This document shows, piece after piece, positions 45,095-55,010 of a stretch of 64,000 nt of DNA. Position 1 is the first letter of the stretch, and each line of letters opens with the position of its first letter. A program made the translations under genes and the position numbers. Source of the stretch: Notamacropus eugenii (taxonomy: Eukaryota > Chordata > Mammalia > Diprotodontia > Macropodidae); contig NC_092875.1 of NCBI RefSeq assembly GCF_028372415.1, positions 186,071,022 through 186,135,021 of the forward strand, given 5' to 3'. The notes below the pieces were generated by a model. That model was not told the origin of the DNA. It did no database searches and saw nothing but the letters and a program-made list of their open reading frames with translations.

Positions 45095-45332
45095 GGGGCA
45101 GCTAGATGGTGCAATAGAATGCTGGACCTGAAGTCAGGAAGACTCATCTTCCTGAGTTCAAATCCAGCCTTAGACACTTTCTATCTGTGTGACCCTGGGC
45201 AGATCACTTAACCCTGGTTGCCTCAGTTCTCTCATCTGTAAAATGAGCTAGAGAAGGAAATGGCAAACCACTCCAGCATTCTTGTCAAGAAAACCCCAAA
45301 TGGGGTCACAAAGAGTTAAACATGAAAGAAAG
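45095..45332 (+). mobile_element. MAR1-type SINE, full length
   Basis: 'gggcagctagatggtgcaat', 'cctgagttcaaatccagcct', 'gaaatggcaaaccactccag' and 'aaatggggtcacaaagagtt' in sense order. It joins the end of the MIR copy. Confidence 0.9.
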
Positions 45333-45434
45333 GAATGAAAACCAAGTTGCCAAGGAGTTGAAATCTGCCTAGGGAAGGGGGTACCCACATGGATGAAAAC
45401 ATAGAGTTTGAAAGTAGAGGGGTGAGTGCAGATT

Positions 45435-45845
45435 AGAAAAAGGAGGCTTGGAGACTTGAAGCAATTTACCCACAGTCATGTAGCCATAAGTAGCGAATGT
45501 GAGAGGTGACAAGAAAGTAAATATTTTCAGTGATCTTTCCACTGCTCTATGATTTGAGAATGTCTGGGATTAATATTTTTCTCAAAATTGAGCATCACAC
45601 ACAAATCTAAAAACAAAAACACAAAGGACTTAATTTACACACAACATTCCTTTCCTTCCGACAACCTTGTGGTAATATTATTGTCCTCTGTTTGCAGATG
45701 AAGAAACTGATGCTCCAAGAGGACCTGTTCAGAGTCTTTATAAATAGTAAGTGTGTTGGTTTCAGAAATCAAAACCATATCTTTTGACTCTAAATTGACT
45801 TCTTTTTCTATTACAGTATCCTGGGTCACCTCCAGAGCTCTAAGA
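45435..45845 (-). mobile_element. MIR-type SINE remnants, antisense
   Basis: Core pieces 'caatttacccacagtcatgt' (about 45460) and 'tttgcagatgaagaaactga' (about 45690) in reverse orientation. Confidence 0.45.
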
Positions 45846-45879
45846 TAATAACAACATAAATTTAGCTTGAAAATACCTA

Positions 45880-46250
45880 AAAAAACCCTTTATTTATTTT
45901 TGACATTCATTTGAAAAAAATTAGAATTGTTAATTCTCTCACTACTACCCCACCCATTAGGAAGGCAAGCAATATATCAATTATACATGTGAATTCATGC
46001 AAAATAATTTTCCATATTAGTCAAGCAAGAAAAATTTAATAAGCAAGAAAAGTAAATAAGAATAAATAAAATAAGATACATTTAATTAATTAAAATAAAT
46101 TCAATAAGGATAAATTAAAAATAAATAATAAGCAAGAAATATAAAGAAAGTAAATAAGGTATGTTTCAATCTTCACTCAGAGCTCATCAGTTCCTTGTCT
46201 GGAAGTGGACAGCACTTTTTATCATAAGTCCTTTGGAGCTTTAAAATGTT
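45880..46250 (-). mobile_element. L1/HAL1 tail fragments, antisense, with AT-rich expansion
   Basis: 'gaaggcaagcaatatatcaa' and 'tacatgtgaattcatgcaaa' match the reversed L1-type tail. The stretch 46025-46165 is an A-rich TAAATAA-like expansion, followed by 'cttgtctggaagtggacagc'. Confidence 0.5.
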
Positions 46251-46254
46251 TAAA

Positions 46255-46745
46255 ATTTTTTAATTCATGTTACTTTTTTTAAAACTCCACTTTCATTCCC
46301 AAATATGTCTTCCCCTTATCTCTCCCCCAAGAGAGCCATCCCTCACAACAAAGAGTATAGAGCAAAAGAATGAAAAAAAGTGGTTCAGCAAAACTAACCA
46401 ACACAGGAACTGAGTTTGAAACTACATACAGTGTTTCACACAGATAGTTCATACTTCTGCAAAGAAGAAAGAGAAGTGCATTTTTAACTCTTTTCTTCTG
46501 GGATGAACTAGTTCATTATTAGCATTCATTTTCAAGGTTTAAAAAAAGTAATTGTTTTTGTTTTTCCGTGTCAATTGTTGTCGTCATTGTGTATATTGTT
46601 TCCCTGATCCTCATGATTTTACTTTGTCATAGTTCACACTGAAGTGCACGGCACATAGTTTTTCCATTCCATTCCATGTCAGTCTTCCCATGCTTCTCCA
46701 TATTCTTCTTATTGATTGTTTCTTTGGTGTAGTGATACTTCATTA
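46255..46745 (-). mobile_element. L1 3'-UTR, antisense, part 1
   Basis: 'gagagccatccctcacaaca', 'cagcaaaactaaccaacaca' and 'gtcattgtgtatattgtttc' in the standard reversed order. It resumes at about 47226 after an insertion. Confidence 0.65.
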
Positions 46746-46746
46746 G

Positions 46747-47226
46747 TGGGTCTATATCACCAAGGCGATATTCACTGCCCCAATGGCAACAATGAATATT
46801 CTGGCCTCGTTCTGAGTGGCAAAGTATAACAGACTCTCCATAAAGAAGGCAGAAGAAAAACATTTATTCAGATACCAGAAAACCAAATCCCAACACCAGA
46901 AAACCAAATATGTCATAGTAACCAAGAAGTCAATATACATTAGTAGGGGATGAAGCCTTTCCCAAGACTCTCCTCCCTCCTCCCAGCCTTCCTACAAACA
47001 AACACTCAGGAGCCTAGATGTGTCTGCTTGCCTGTGCCCTCTCCTCCCTCTGCCCTAATAGCTCTCACCAACTTCCTCCCAGGTCTGCTCCACCCTTTCT
47101 GTTCCACCTGTTCAGCAAGCTCCTCCCACCACATGTGATTTAGGCTTCCATGTGATTTAAGCAGGTCACATGGACCTATTGATGAATGGGAAAGAGCTTC
47201 CCATTTAAATTATCATTATAGGGTCA
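46747..47226 (-). mobile_element. Putative solo LTR inserted in L1
   Basis: L1 text is interrupted by about 480 bp that begins TG and ends CA. On the minus strand it has an AATAAA signal (TTTATT at 46863-46868) followed by a U5-like block of about 115 bp. The unit resembles a solo LTR of an endogenous retrovirus. No viral coding sequence is present. A clear short target-site duplication is not visible, so boundaries are approximate. Confidence 0.5.
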
Positions 47227-47870
47227 TAATTCATTTTGCCATTTTCCTTTTGATGGGCACCTATTTTGTTTACTTCTACAAAAAGTGCTTCTGTGAACAT
47301 TTTTGGTATATACAGATATTTCTATGTATCTTTCATTTCCTTGGAAAGATGTGTTCAGCAAGGACTTCTGGGTCAATATGAATACTTGACTCACTTTCTC
47401 ATCATAATTCTAAATTGCTTTCCAGAATGATTGGTTTAATTCAAGTTCCATCCATAATGGATTAGTTTCCCTGTTTTTGTACAATCCATCAAATATTGAC
47501 TGTTTTCAACTTTTGTTAACTTTGTGCATTTTCTCAGTGTAAGACAGAATCAGAGTTTTCTCAAATATATTCTTACTTATCATTAAAGCTTACTTATGCT
47601 ATAGAGAGAAAGCAAGTATTAGCATTTCCCTTATTGTTAGTGATTTGAAATATTCTTTCATATAGTTGTTAATAGTTTGGAATTCTTATTTTTTCTTTTG
47701 AGAACTGTTCATATCCTTTGTTTAAACTTTTAAGAATGGCTCTGGGTCATATTTATATTAATTTCTTATATATCATGGATCCCTTATCAGAGATATTTGA
47801 TGTAAATTTTTTTCTCAGAAAGGATAATTTCCCTTCTTATGCTTAACTTGTATAGATTTTATTCATGCAA
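47226..47870 (-). mobile_element. L1 3'-UTR, antisense, part 2
   Basis: 'cattttccttttgatgggca', 'gtgcttctgtgaacattttt', 'ttctgggtcaatatgaatac' and 'attgctttccagaatgattg' continue the order of part 1. Confidence 0.65.
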
Positions 47871-47879
47871 AATCCCTGC

Positions 47880-48005
47880 TAATTAATATGTTTTGCATGA
47901 TTTCACATGTATAATTCTTATATTGTTTATTTTCTCAAAGGATGGGAGAAGGCCTGGAAAAATGGGAAGAATTTAGAACTCAAAATTAAAAAAAAAAAGA
48001 ACAAA
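47880..48005 (+). mobile_element. L1 3'-end fragment, sense
   Basis: 'ttttgcatgatttcacatgt', 'aggatgggagaaggcctgga' and 'tagaactcaaaattaaaaaa' form an L1 3' end with an A tail. Confidence 0.55.
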
Positions 48006-48234
48006 CAAGCTAATTAAAAAGTAAGTAATAATTTTGAGAAAAGAAATGTAAATAAATAGAATGTAAGCTGCATGAGGACAGGAGCTGCTTCATTTTGTCT
48101 TTGTATTGTCATTGTCTAACACAGTTCTTTATATAGGGCAAGTGCTGCATAAATGTTCTTAGAATCCAATTGAATAGAATCAAGTAAAATTACTAGAATA
48201 AGAGAAGAAAATCTGTCCAATTTCATTAGAAATA

Positions 48235-48415
48235 CTTTGAAAAAATAGATTATTTCATATGATTACACCTATATTACCTATATCAAATTGCTTATCACCT
48301 TAGGGAAGAGGGAGGGAATGAAGGGAAGGAGAAAATTTGGAACTCAAAATAAAAAAGAATATGTTAAAAATTGTCTTTATGTGTAATTGGAAAAAAATAA
48401 AATGTTATAAAAAGG
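48235..48415 (+). mobile_element. L1 3'-end fragment, sense
   Basis: 'ttggaactcaaaataaaaaa' and 'tgtgtaattggaaaaaaata' are the canonical end of this L1 group. Confidence 0.6.
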
Positions 48416-48533
48416 AAAAAGTACATTAAGCTCATTGTGATGCAAGCCACTCCCAAGCCCTTCCCTGATGGTTCCATTTAGATTATTGCCATTGCCCATA
48501 ATATATGGTCCTTTTCCTGTGACAGCCATCCAT

Positions 48534-48537
<4 letters not shown>

Positions 48538-48579
<42 letters not shown>
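48538..48579. repeat. (CA)n microsatellite
   Basis: About 20 CA units. Confidence 0.97.
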
Positions 48580-48581
<2 letters not shown>

Positions 48582-48949
48582 TTTTTTCCAGTGAACTCAT
48601 AGTATGTTATATATGTTGTTCCATTTATCTTTAAAACACTTTTTTTGTGATATAGAAAGGGAACAAGTGTTAGCATTGATAGTTTGCCATTAAAAAAGTC
48701 TCAGATGTGAAGTAGTTCGTTATCTTCTCCAAGATTAGTTACCCAGTTAAGATCTGGTTAAGACTAGGTCTCATGATTTCCAGACCAATGTTGTTTTGTT
48801 TTTTTTTAATTTTCTCAATACAATACTGAGTTTTCCATTGATAAACTGACAAGCATTTTAAAGCACTTTCTCCACATTTAACTTCAAGAATGTGGAGGAG
48901 AGATTAGATGTATTCTGTGTGCCCTAAAAGGACATTCATGTGATGGATG

Positions 48950-49140
48950 TTTCAGTTGTTCAGTTGTCTTTCAGTCATGTCCTACTCTTCATGGCCCCAT
49001 TTGGGGTTTTCTTGGCTAAGGTAGTGGAGTGGTTTGCCATTTCCTTTTCCAGCTCATTTTATGGTGACTTGCTCAAGAGCGCACAGCTAGTAAATGTTGA
49101 GGCTGGATTTGAACCCAGGTCTTCTCAGCTCCAGACTGTG
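48950..49140 (-). mobile_element. MAR1-type SINE, antisense, internally deleted
   Basis: 'tggggttttcttggctaagg' and 'cagctcattttatggtgact' show that the 'cagatgaggaaactgaggca' block has been lost; then 'gcacagctagtaaatgttga' and 'cccaggtcttctcagctcca'. Confidence 0.8.
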
Positions 49141-49144
49141 GTGA

Positions 49145-50085
49145 GTAAAAATTTCCAAGAGATGGAGTTTCTGGATAAATTATAGTCAATTGTGTCAACT
49201 ATAGCTAGCAACCAGTCAATAAAAAGGGTCCATTTATCCTCTTGATGATCAAAGAGACTTAATCTGTGGAACTTTCAATATTTATTAAGCTTTTAGAAAA
49301 AGGGGCACCTTTGAGGGTGGCCATCAAATCGAATTGGTTAACAAGTAATGAATGAATGAGTATTATAATGAAAGGTGGGCTTATTCTAATAAGAGTCTGG
49401 GAGACTTGACTGTGATCACTCAGCCTTGGTCCATATCCATATCATCTGGCCTAGGGTAAACTAGACAAAAGGAGGAATCTACTTTTATCCAGCCTTGTCT
49501 GTAAAACACAATGGGCTGGTGAAACCAAGCTGAGATGCTGATAGAAAATGGAGAATTACCTGGAAAGTTCTGAGTCACCTGTCTCTTCTGAGAGAGTGAG
49601 CCCAGACTAGAGCATACTCATTTTATATGAACTAGGTATGCAATAAATATTTGTTGAATTGAACCCAGGTTTCTGATTCCATGAAAAATGTTCTCTCCAC
49701 TAAACTGCACTGACCTTTGGTCTGTTCTTATTGCCATCAATAATGGAAAACATTTCAAATAAATAAAACAATACTTCTTTTTCATTTGTTCCCCCCCCCC
49801 AAAGCAAAATTCCACAGTGGGCCAGAATCCATCTTCATCTAAATTAGAATTTCTTTATCTTTTGCACAGATCTGAGTTTTCCCTCTTGTTATCAGCCCTG
49901 CTCTTCAAAGGCTGCCTGAGTAACCTACAGGGGCTAATTTCTGAATGAGGAAATAGGAAAGGGAAACTCTTAGTCCTAATTCAGTAATTGGTTATTAATA
50001 TAAGATAGAAATAATCATTTCTCTCAAGACCTGGTACTCTACCTACTGTGTCACCCAATTGCCATGATATTACAGGGAGAAAAAA
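49145..50085. other. No confident feature
   Basis: No gene. A short L2-like tail may lie near 49635-49660. The poly-C run at 49791-49800 is notable only as simple sequence. Confidence 0.35.
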
Positions 50086-50094
50086 TTTGGTTTG

Positions 50095-50222
50095 ATATAA
50101 GGACAAGAAAACACTTATTCAGTAAGCATCAGTTATGCCAAGGCACTGTACTGTATACTGGGAATACCAAGGTGAAAATGGACAAGAGATCTTACCAACC
50201 AGGAAGAAGTCTAGTATAACTG
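50095..50222 (-). mobile_element. L2 3'-end fragment, antisense
   Basis: 'ttatgccaaggcactgtact' and 'gtatactgggaataccaagg' are reversed L2 3'-end text. Confidence 0.5.
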
Positions 50223-50224
50223 AA

Positions 50225-50420
50225 AAACTATGGTTCAGAAAGCCTAGGTCTGAGTCCCATCTGCTCTGTTTATTAGTTATTTGATTAAATCATTTGTTAT
50301 AATCTTTCTGGGCACTAGTTTCCATATCTTCAAAATGGCAACAGTAATTCTTGTAGGTTCTTACCTCACAAGCTATTGTGAAGAAGGTGCATTGTAAACA
50401 TTAAAACATCGTTGGGGGAG
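50225..50420 (+). mobile_element. MIR-type SINE
   Basis: 'cctaggtctgagtcccatct' and 'cttcaaaatggcaacagtaa' in sense order. Diverged. Confidence 0.45.
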
Positions 50421-50522
50421 TATGTAAAAATGATTACAACATATATTAGAATGAGAAAGGTACACTGGAAAGGTCAAACAGAGATCGAGATAGGAAGGGG
50501 TCATCTCTAACTGAAAAGGTGA

Positions 50523-50526
<4 letters not shown>

Positions 50527-50569
<43 letters not shown>
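50527..50569. repeat. (GT)n microsatellite
   Basis: About 21 GT units. Confidence 0.97.
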
Positions 50570-50570
<1 letters not shown>

Positions 50571-50699
50571 GAGATCAAGGAAGGCCTCAAAAATGTTGGA
50601 TTTGGACTGGGAAAGGAAGAGAAGGAACTCAACATGCCTAAATAATAATAATAATAACTGACATTTTTATAGATTTTTAAGGTTAACAAGGCAGCTTAG

Positions 50700-51370
50700 C
50701 AGAAACAGGAAAGTGACATGGTTCAAATGACCTCTGCCAACATCTTCCCTTAGACTCTGATGCTGATAGCCCAGTACCTGTAAAAGCAAGCATCCTGACA
50801 CATCCAGGATGGTCTGCTATCACAGATTCTTTGATCTGCTTTTCTAAAAAGAAAGGCAACTTTTTGAGGGGGTCAACAATCCCTTTAATGAAGCACATAT
50901 ATGTCATTCACTTAGTTGAGAGGAAAAATGTCAGTTCCCTGAACTTCAGAGAAAATACAAAGAGAGAAACAAAAATCAACCAACAGACAGGGCTTCCAGC
51001 TGCCTGGCCATAAGCAATACATACATCACAAATCAACAGAAAGATCCAACTGTCTGATAACACATACATAGTTGACAGAGAGAGAAGCACCAACATCTGA
51101 GTTTTCAAAGTCAGAAGGATCCTTAGCAGCTGCCCACAGTCTTGCTTGGCCAAACAAACATTTCTAATGAGTAAATTACAAAGTAAAACCTCACCTCAGA
51201 GAATTTATACATTTTTCAGAGCCAAAGGGCATCACAACCCTTGAAAACCAGTGTCTCATTAGAAAATTAACAAAAGGTGTGGGCCTCCTCTAATCAAGCT
51301 TCCCTTAATGGGCAGGCCCATCAATGAGTGGGGAAGATCTTTAACTCATTAGTGTTACCGTACCCTGAGC
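50700..51370. repeat. Possible LTR-derived or other unnamed repeat
   Basis: The text looks like a marsupial interspersed repeat, possibly LTR-derived ('ttttgagggggtcaacaatc', 'aggtgtgggcctcctctaat'), but I cannot place its ends or its family. No coding signal is seen. Confidence 0.25.
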
Positions 51371-51489
51371 CCAAGAACCCTGGATACCCAGACCACTAGC
51401 TCTGCTTCCTTCTCAACCTAAGGAAACAGCCCTTGAGAAGAAGATGCCTAACATCTCTGCCACCAAGATCAATGGCTAACCAACTGCCA

Positions 51490-51930
51490 TGAACAGGCAG
51501 GCAAGTGCAAGAGCCCTGAGAATAGTAGGACTTCCTAGTATTCCCCAGACTACCAGCCTTGTCCAACATCCAATGTCCTGGGCAAGGACCCTTGGGGAGA
51601 TGAAGCCTGGAAATCTCCCTTGCAGGTGCTGAAACCTCTGTCTCCTCAGTGCCCACAGTGGCTACAAAAGACCTGGAAGAAGGACAAAGTCCTTGCTTCA
51701 GTCAAAAGCTTCAATATTGGAAACCAAGGTGGGACTATTTATGTCAATGACACAAAGAACATGTATGACTTTGCTACTGCTACCTTGGATTGCTGATTCA
51801 TCCCAAGGGTCAATGGACCCTGACTTCTTAATCAAAGCTGAAACCTCCTATGTGTGTTGTCTTTCTATTAGACTTGTGTGTGAATTTGTCCTTTTTTCAG
51901 AACCAAGGATGAACAACAACCACCACAACC
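51490..51930 (+). pseudogene. Y-box (cold-shock domain) protein-like relic, copy 2
   Basis: About 51685-51785 encodes 'KVLASVKSFNIGNQGG' and then 'VNDTKN', matching the Y-box cold-shock domain 'KVLGTVKWFNVRNGYG' and 'RNDTKE'. The Trp of KWF is Ser here. The upstream stretch (51525-51640: 'agaatagtaggacttcctag', 'atgtcctgggcaaggaccct', 'tggggagatgaagcctggaa') is homologous to 40470-40545 in copy 1. The coding similarity fades after about 51790. Confidence 0.5.
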
Positions 51931-51939
51931 AGCGCCCTT

Positions 51940-52045
51940 AGAAGGTCAGATCCTCAAGAACAAGGGCTGTCTTACTTTTCTGTTTGTCTCATCAAGTGTT
52001 CAGCAAAGAGCAAACGCTCAATAATTTCATTAATTTCATTTGTTC
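51940..52045 (+). mobile_element. L2-type 3' end
   Basis: 'caagaacaagggctgtctta', 'gttcagcaaagagcaaacgc' then 'tcaataatttcattaatttc'. Confidence 0.45.
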
Positions 52046-52089
52046 ATACACTGACAAAGCACTCCCTCCCTCAATTCCCCCATTGGGAA

Positions 52090-52325
52090 AGTAGTGAGTA
52101 GCACAGTGGATGGAGCACTGGGCTTAGATTCAAGAAGATCCAAGTTCAAATCGAGCCTCAGACTTTGGGCAAGCCACTTATTATCTGTCTCAATTTCCTT
52201 AGCTATAAAATCATGGTAATAATAGCACCTACCTCCCAGGGTTGTTGTAAAGATCAATGAGGTAATACTTGTAAAGCATCTGGCATGTAGTAGATGTTCT
52301 ATAAATTTGATTATTAATTGTCCCC
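52090..52325 (+). mobile_element. tRNA-headed SINE with L2-type tail
   Basis: 'agcacagtggatggagcact', 'gatccaagttcaaatcgagc', 'acctacctcccagggttgtt' and 'ggcatgtagtagatgttcta' in sense order. Part of the 'ctgtgtgaccctgggcaagt' core is missing. Confidence 0.7.
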
Positions 52326-52349
52326 ATTTTACAGATGAGGAAACTGAGA

Positions 52350-52605
52350 ATTTCTACATACTACTGCTGAAATGATTTTTCCTAAACTATAAATCTGACC
52401 ACATTATCTCTCACTCTCTTTCTACCCTCCCTCCATTCGGTGAATTCCAGCAGCTGCCTATTACCCCTAGGATCAAACACTAACTCTTATGTTTGACATT
52501 TAAAACTCTTCACTGCCTAGCCCCTTCCTTTCTTTCCAGTCTTCTTATATCTTAAGCCCCTCCATAAACCCCATGGTTCAATCAGATTGGCTTTCTCTTT
52601 CTCCC
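52350..52605 (+). mobile_element. L2 LINE fragment
   Basis: 'ccagcagctgcctattaccc', 'gtttgacatttaaaactctt' and 'cactgcctagccccttcctt' correspond to the L2 ORF2 C-terminal region. Confidence 0.6.
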
Positions 52606-52611
52606 TCATGG

Positions 52612-53020
52612 GGAAGCTAGGTGGTGCACTAGATAGAGTGCTGGACCAGAGTTCAAATCAGACCTCAGATATATACTAGCTATGTGACTCTGGGCAATTC
52701 ACTTATTTCTGTTTGCCTCAATTTCCTCATATGTAAAATGAGCTGGAGGAGGAGTACCAAGACCTGGTACTCTATGTACTGTGTCACCCAGTGGGATTTT
52801 TTGATAAGGTTCTATTATGTCTCTGTGTTTGATTGGGAAGAACTTTAGGGTCAGGAGATAATCTGGATTCAAATTCTGGTTCTGACATTTACTAATTGTG
52901 TGATCTTCAGGAGATTTCTTAACTTTGCTGAGTTTTAGCTCAGAGTGTCTTTGCCAAGAAAACCCCAAATGGGGTCATGAAGAGTCAGACATGATTGAAA
53001 ACAGTACCACAACAACAATT
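52612..53020 (+). mobile_element. MAR1-type SINE split by about 190 bp
   Basis: The head and core occupy 52612-52757 ('ggggaagctaggtggtgcac', 'gttcaaatcagacctcagat', 'aaaatgagctggaggaggag'). The tail is at 52948-53020 ('ctttgccaagaaaaccccaa', 'atgaagagtcagacatgatt'). The insert holds eroded MIR-like text ('ctggattcaaattctggttc', 'gtgtgatcttcaggagattt'). Confidence 0.75.
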
Positions 53021-53239
53021 CAAAGCATCATTTTCCGAGAAAAAGAACTGTATAGTGTACTTCTTTTTTTCTCTTTAATGACTATGAATCAGTCCTCATA
53101 GGATAAGCTATGGTACTTATCCTTTTTTCACTCTTGCAGTAAGGTAACTGTGAGTGAATAAAAGTGGGAATGAAAAACCTTTGTCCTTCAACTCTTGAGG
53201 CAATTTCATGATTCCATTTCAATGATCTCCAGGTGTCTT

Positions 53240-53281
53240 TGTTTGATGCTTCTCTTCTCCTGTTTGATGCTTCTCTTCTCC
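53240..53281. repeat. Perfect 21-bp tandem duplication
   Basis: The unit from 53240 to 53260 is repeated exactly at 53261-53281. It begins 'tgtttgatgc' and ends 'cttctcc'. Confidence 0.95.
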
Positions 53282-53529
53282 TAGTCACAGTGATGAAAAG
53301 TACTTCTGAGAGCAAAGGAAGGGGTAAGATGGTGGGTAGGGAAACCACTAGAGAGAAGAACAACAGGACACACACACACACATGTATCCCCATAAACTAA
53401 TCCACCAGTGACAAGAGTATCTACTTTATGGTAAGTCCTAGTACTGGAGCCTCTATACAATGCATTATTCTGTATTTTTACTTGGATGCCACAAACTTGA
53501 GGTCAACTAATGGTCTTGAAACTTTTCTT

Positions 53530-53695
53530 TTTTTCCTTCCTCCCTCCCTCCATACCTCCTTCCTTTCCTTCCTTCCTTCCTTCCTTCCTTCCTTCCTTCC
53601 TTCCTTCCTTCCTTCCTTCCTTCCTTCCTTCCTTCCTTCCTTCCTTCCTCCTTCCCATTCTTCCTTTTTTCTCCCTCTTCCTTCCTTCTTTCCTT
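53530..53695. repeat. (TTCC)n pyrimidine tract
   Basis: About 90 bp of pure TTCC inside a longer pyrimidine-rich stretch. Frames through it are artefacts. Confidence 0.97.
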
Positions 53696-53729
53696 TTTAT
53701 TTATACTCACTCTATTCTCATTTTTAAAA

Positions 53730-55010
53730 GTGTGAATTTTAATTGATATCTTTTGTTTTTATATTATAACCATTTCCAAATGTATTTCTCTTCTACCCCT
53801 CTAAGAGAACCATCTCTTGTAAATAAAAAAAAGAACAAAAAAAAGGGAAAATTCACAAAAACTAACAAATCAGTCTTCAGAGGTTGTGTATAATGTTTGA
53901 TCCTCATGGTCTCCCTACCTCTGAAAAGAGGGGAGTAAGAAGCAATTTTTTATCTTCTTTGGGGTCAAACTTGGTCTTTGAAATCACACAGCATCCAGTT
54001 TAGGTTTTGGTTCTGCTCCCCCACCCCCAATTACATTATGGAAGTCATTGTATATATTGTTTTCTTGGCTCCTTTTCATGATGCATCAGGTTTATTTCAG
54101 TCTTCTCATATTACTTACAGAGCCATCATTTTCCTTTACATTCATGTGCCCCAGTTTATTTAGGCATTCTCTAATCAATCAGCGTGTTCTTTGTTTCAGG
54201 TTCTTTGCTACTACAACAAATGTTGCTTTAAATATTTTAGGGAGTATGGGACTTTTCTTTCTATCACTGACTAAAGAGTGGCCTTGGGATACATGCCTAG
54301 CAGTGGGATCCATGGGTCAAAGAGCATGGATGTTTTAGTCACTTTCTTAGCATAATTTTAAATAGCTTTTGAAAATTTTTAACTTAATAAATGCCAGATA
54401 AAATGAACATTTCCACATATAGTAGAACAGAAGAAAATGATTGTACATGAAACTTCAAATCTATCACATACTGTTTGCTTTTCTTTTAAAGTATAATAAA
54501 TTCAACATGTGACTTACAATGTCTTTAAATGTACTGGTTGCATTTGTGTAAAAACTTTTAAATTATATGTTAATTAAAATTATCCACTTTAACTTCTGTG
54601 ATCGTCTCTGTCCCTTGACTTATTATGCATTCTTTTCTAAGTATAATTGTAATATTTTCTTCCTTGTTCCTCTAATTTGTTTGTGATGTGACCTCTTATA
54701 TCTAGAGCATGTGTCTAACCAGTTACTTTCCAGAATGGTTGGATCAATTCATGGCTTCATAGAAAGTTTATTAATGTGTTTGTTTTTCCACAGTGCTTCC
54801 AGTATTGACTATTCCTGTCTTTTGTCATCTTTTCCAATTTGCTGTCTTTGTGAAAAAATGTCAGTTGTTTTCACATGTATTTCCCTCCTTGTTAGTGACC
54901 TGGAATGCTCTTTCATCTGGTTGTTAATAGGTTGCAATTCATTTGAGAATTTTCTGTTCATTTCTTTTGGCAACTCTTCCCTTGGGGAATGGTTATTACC
55001 TCATTTTTAC
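53730..55010 (-). mobile_element. L1 3'-UTR, antisense, with an internal insert
   Basis: 'aattgatatcttttgttttt', 'aagagaaccatctcttgtaa', 'gttctttgctactacaacaa', 'gggatacatgcctagcagtg' and 'gaatggttggatcaattcat' follow the standard reversed order. About 54375-54535 belongs to the unnamed repeat shared with 15.8 kb, and 54540-54710 is L1 text that is out of the expected order. Confidence 0.65.
54375..54535. repeat. Interspersed repeat shared with 15.82-15.93 kb
   Basis: See the partner at 15.8 kb. It lies within antisense L1 text. Confidence 0.45.
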
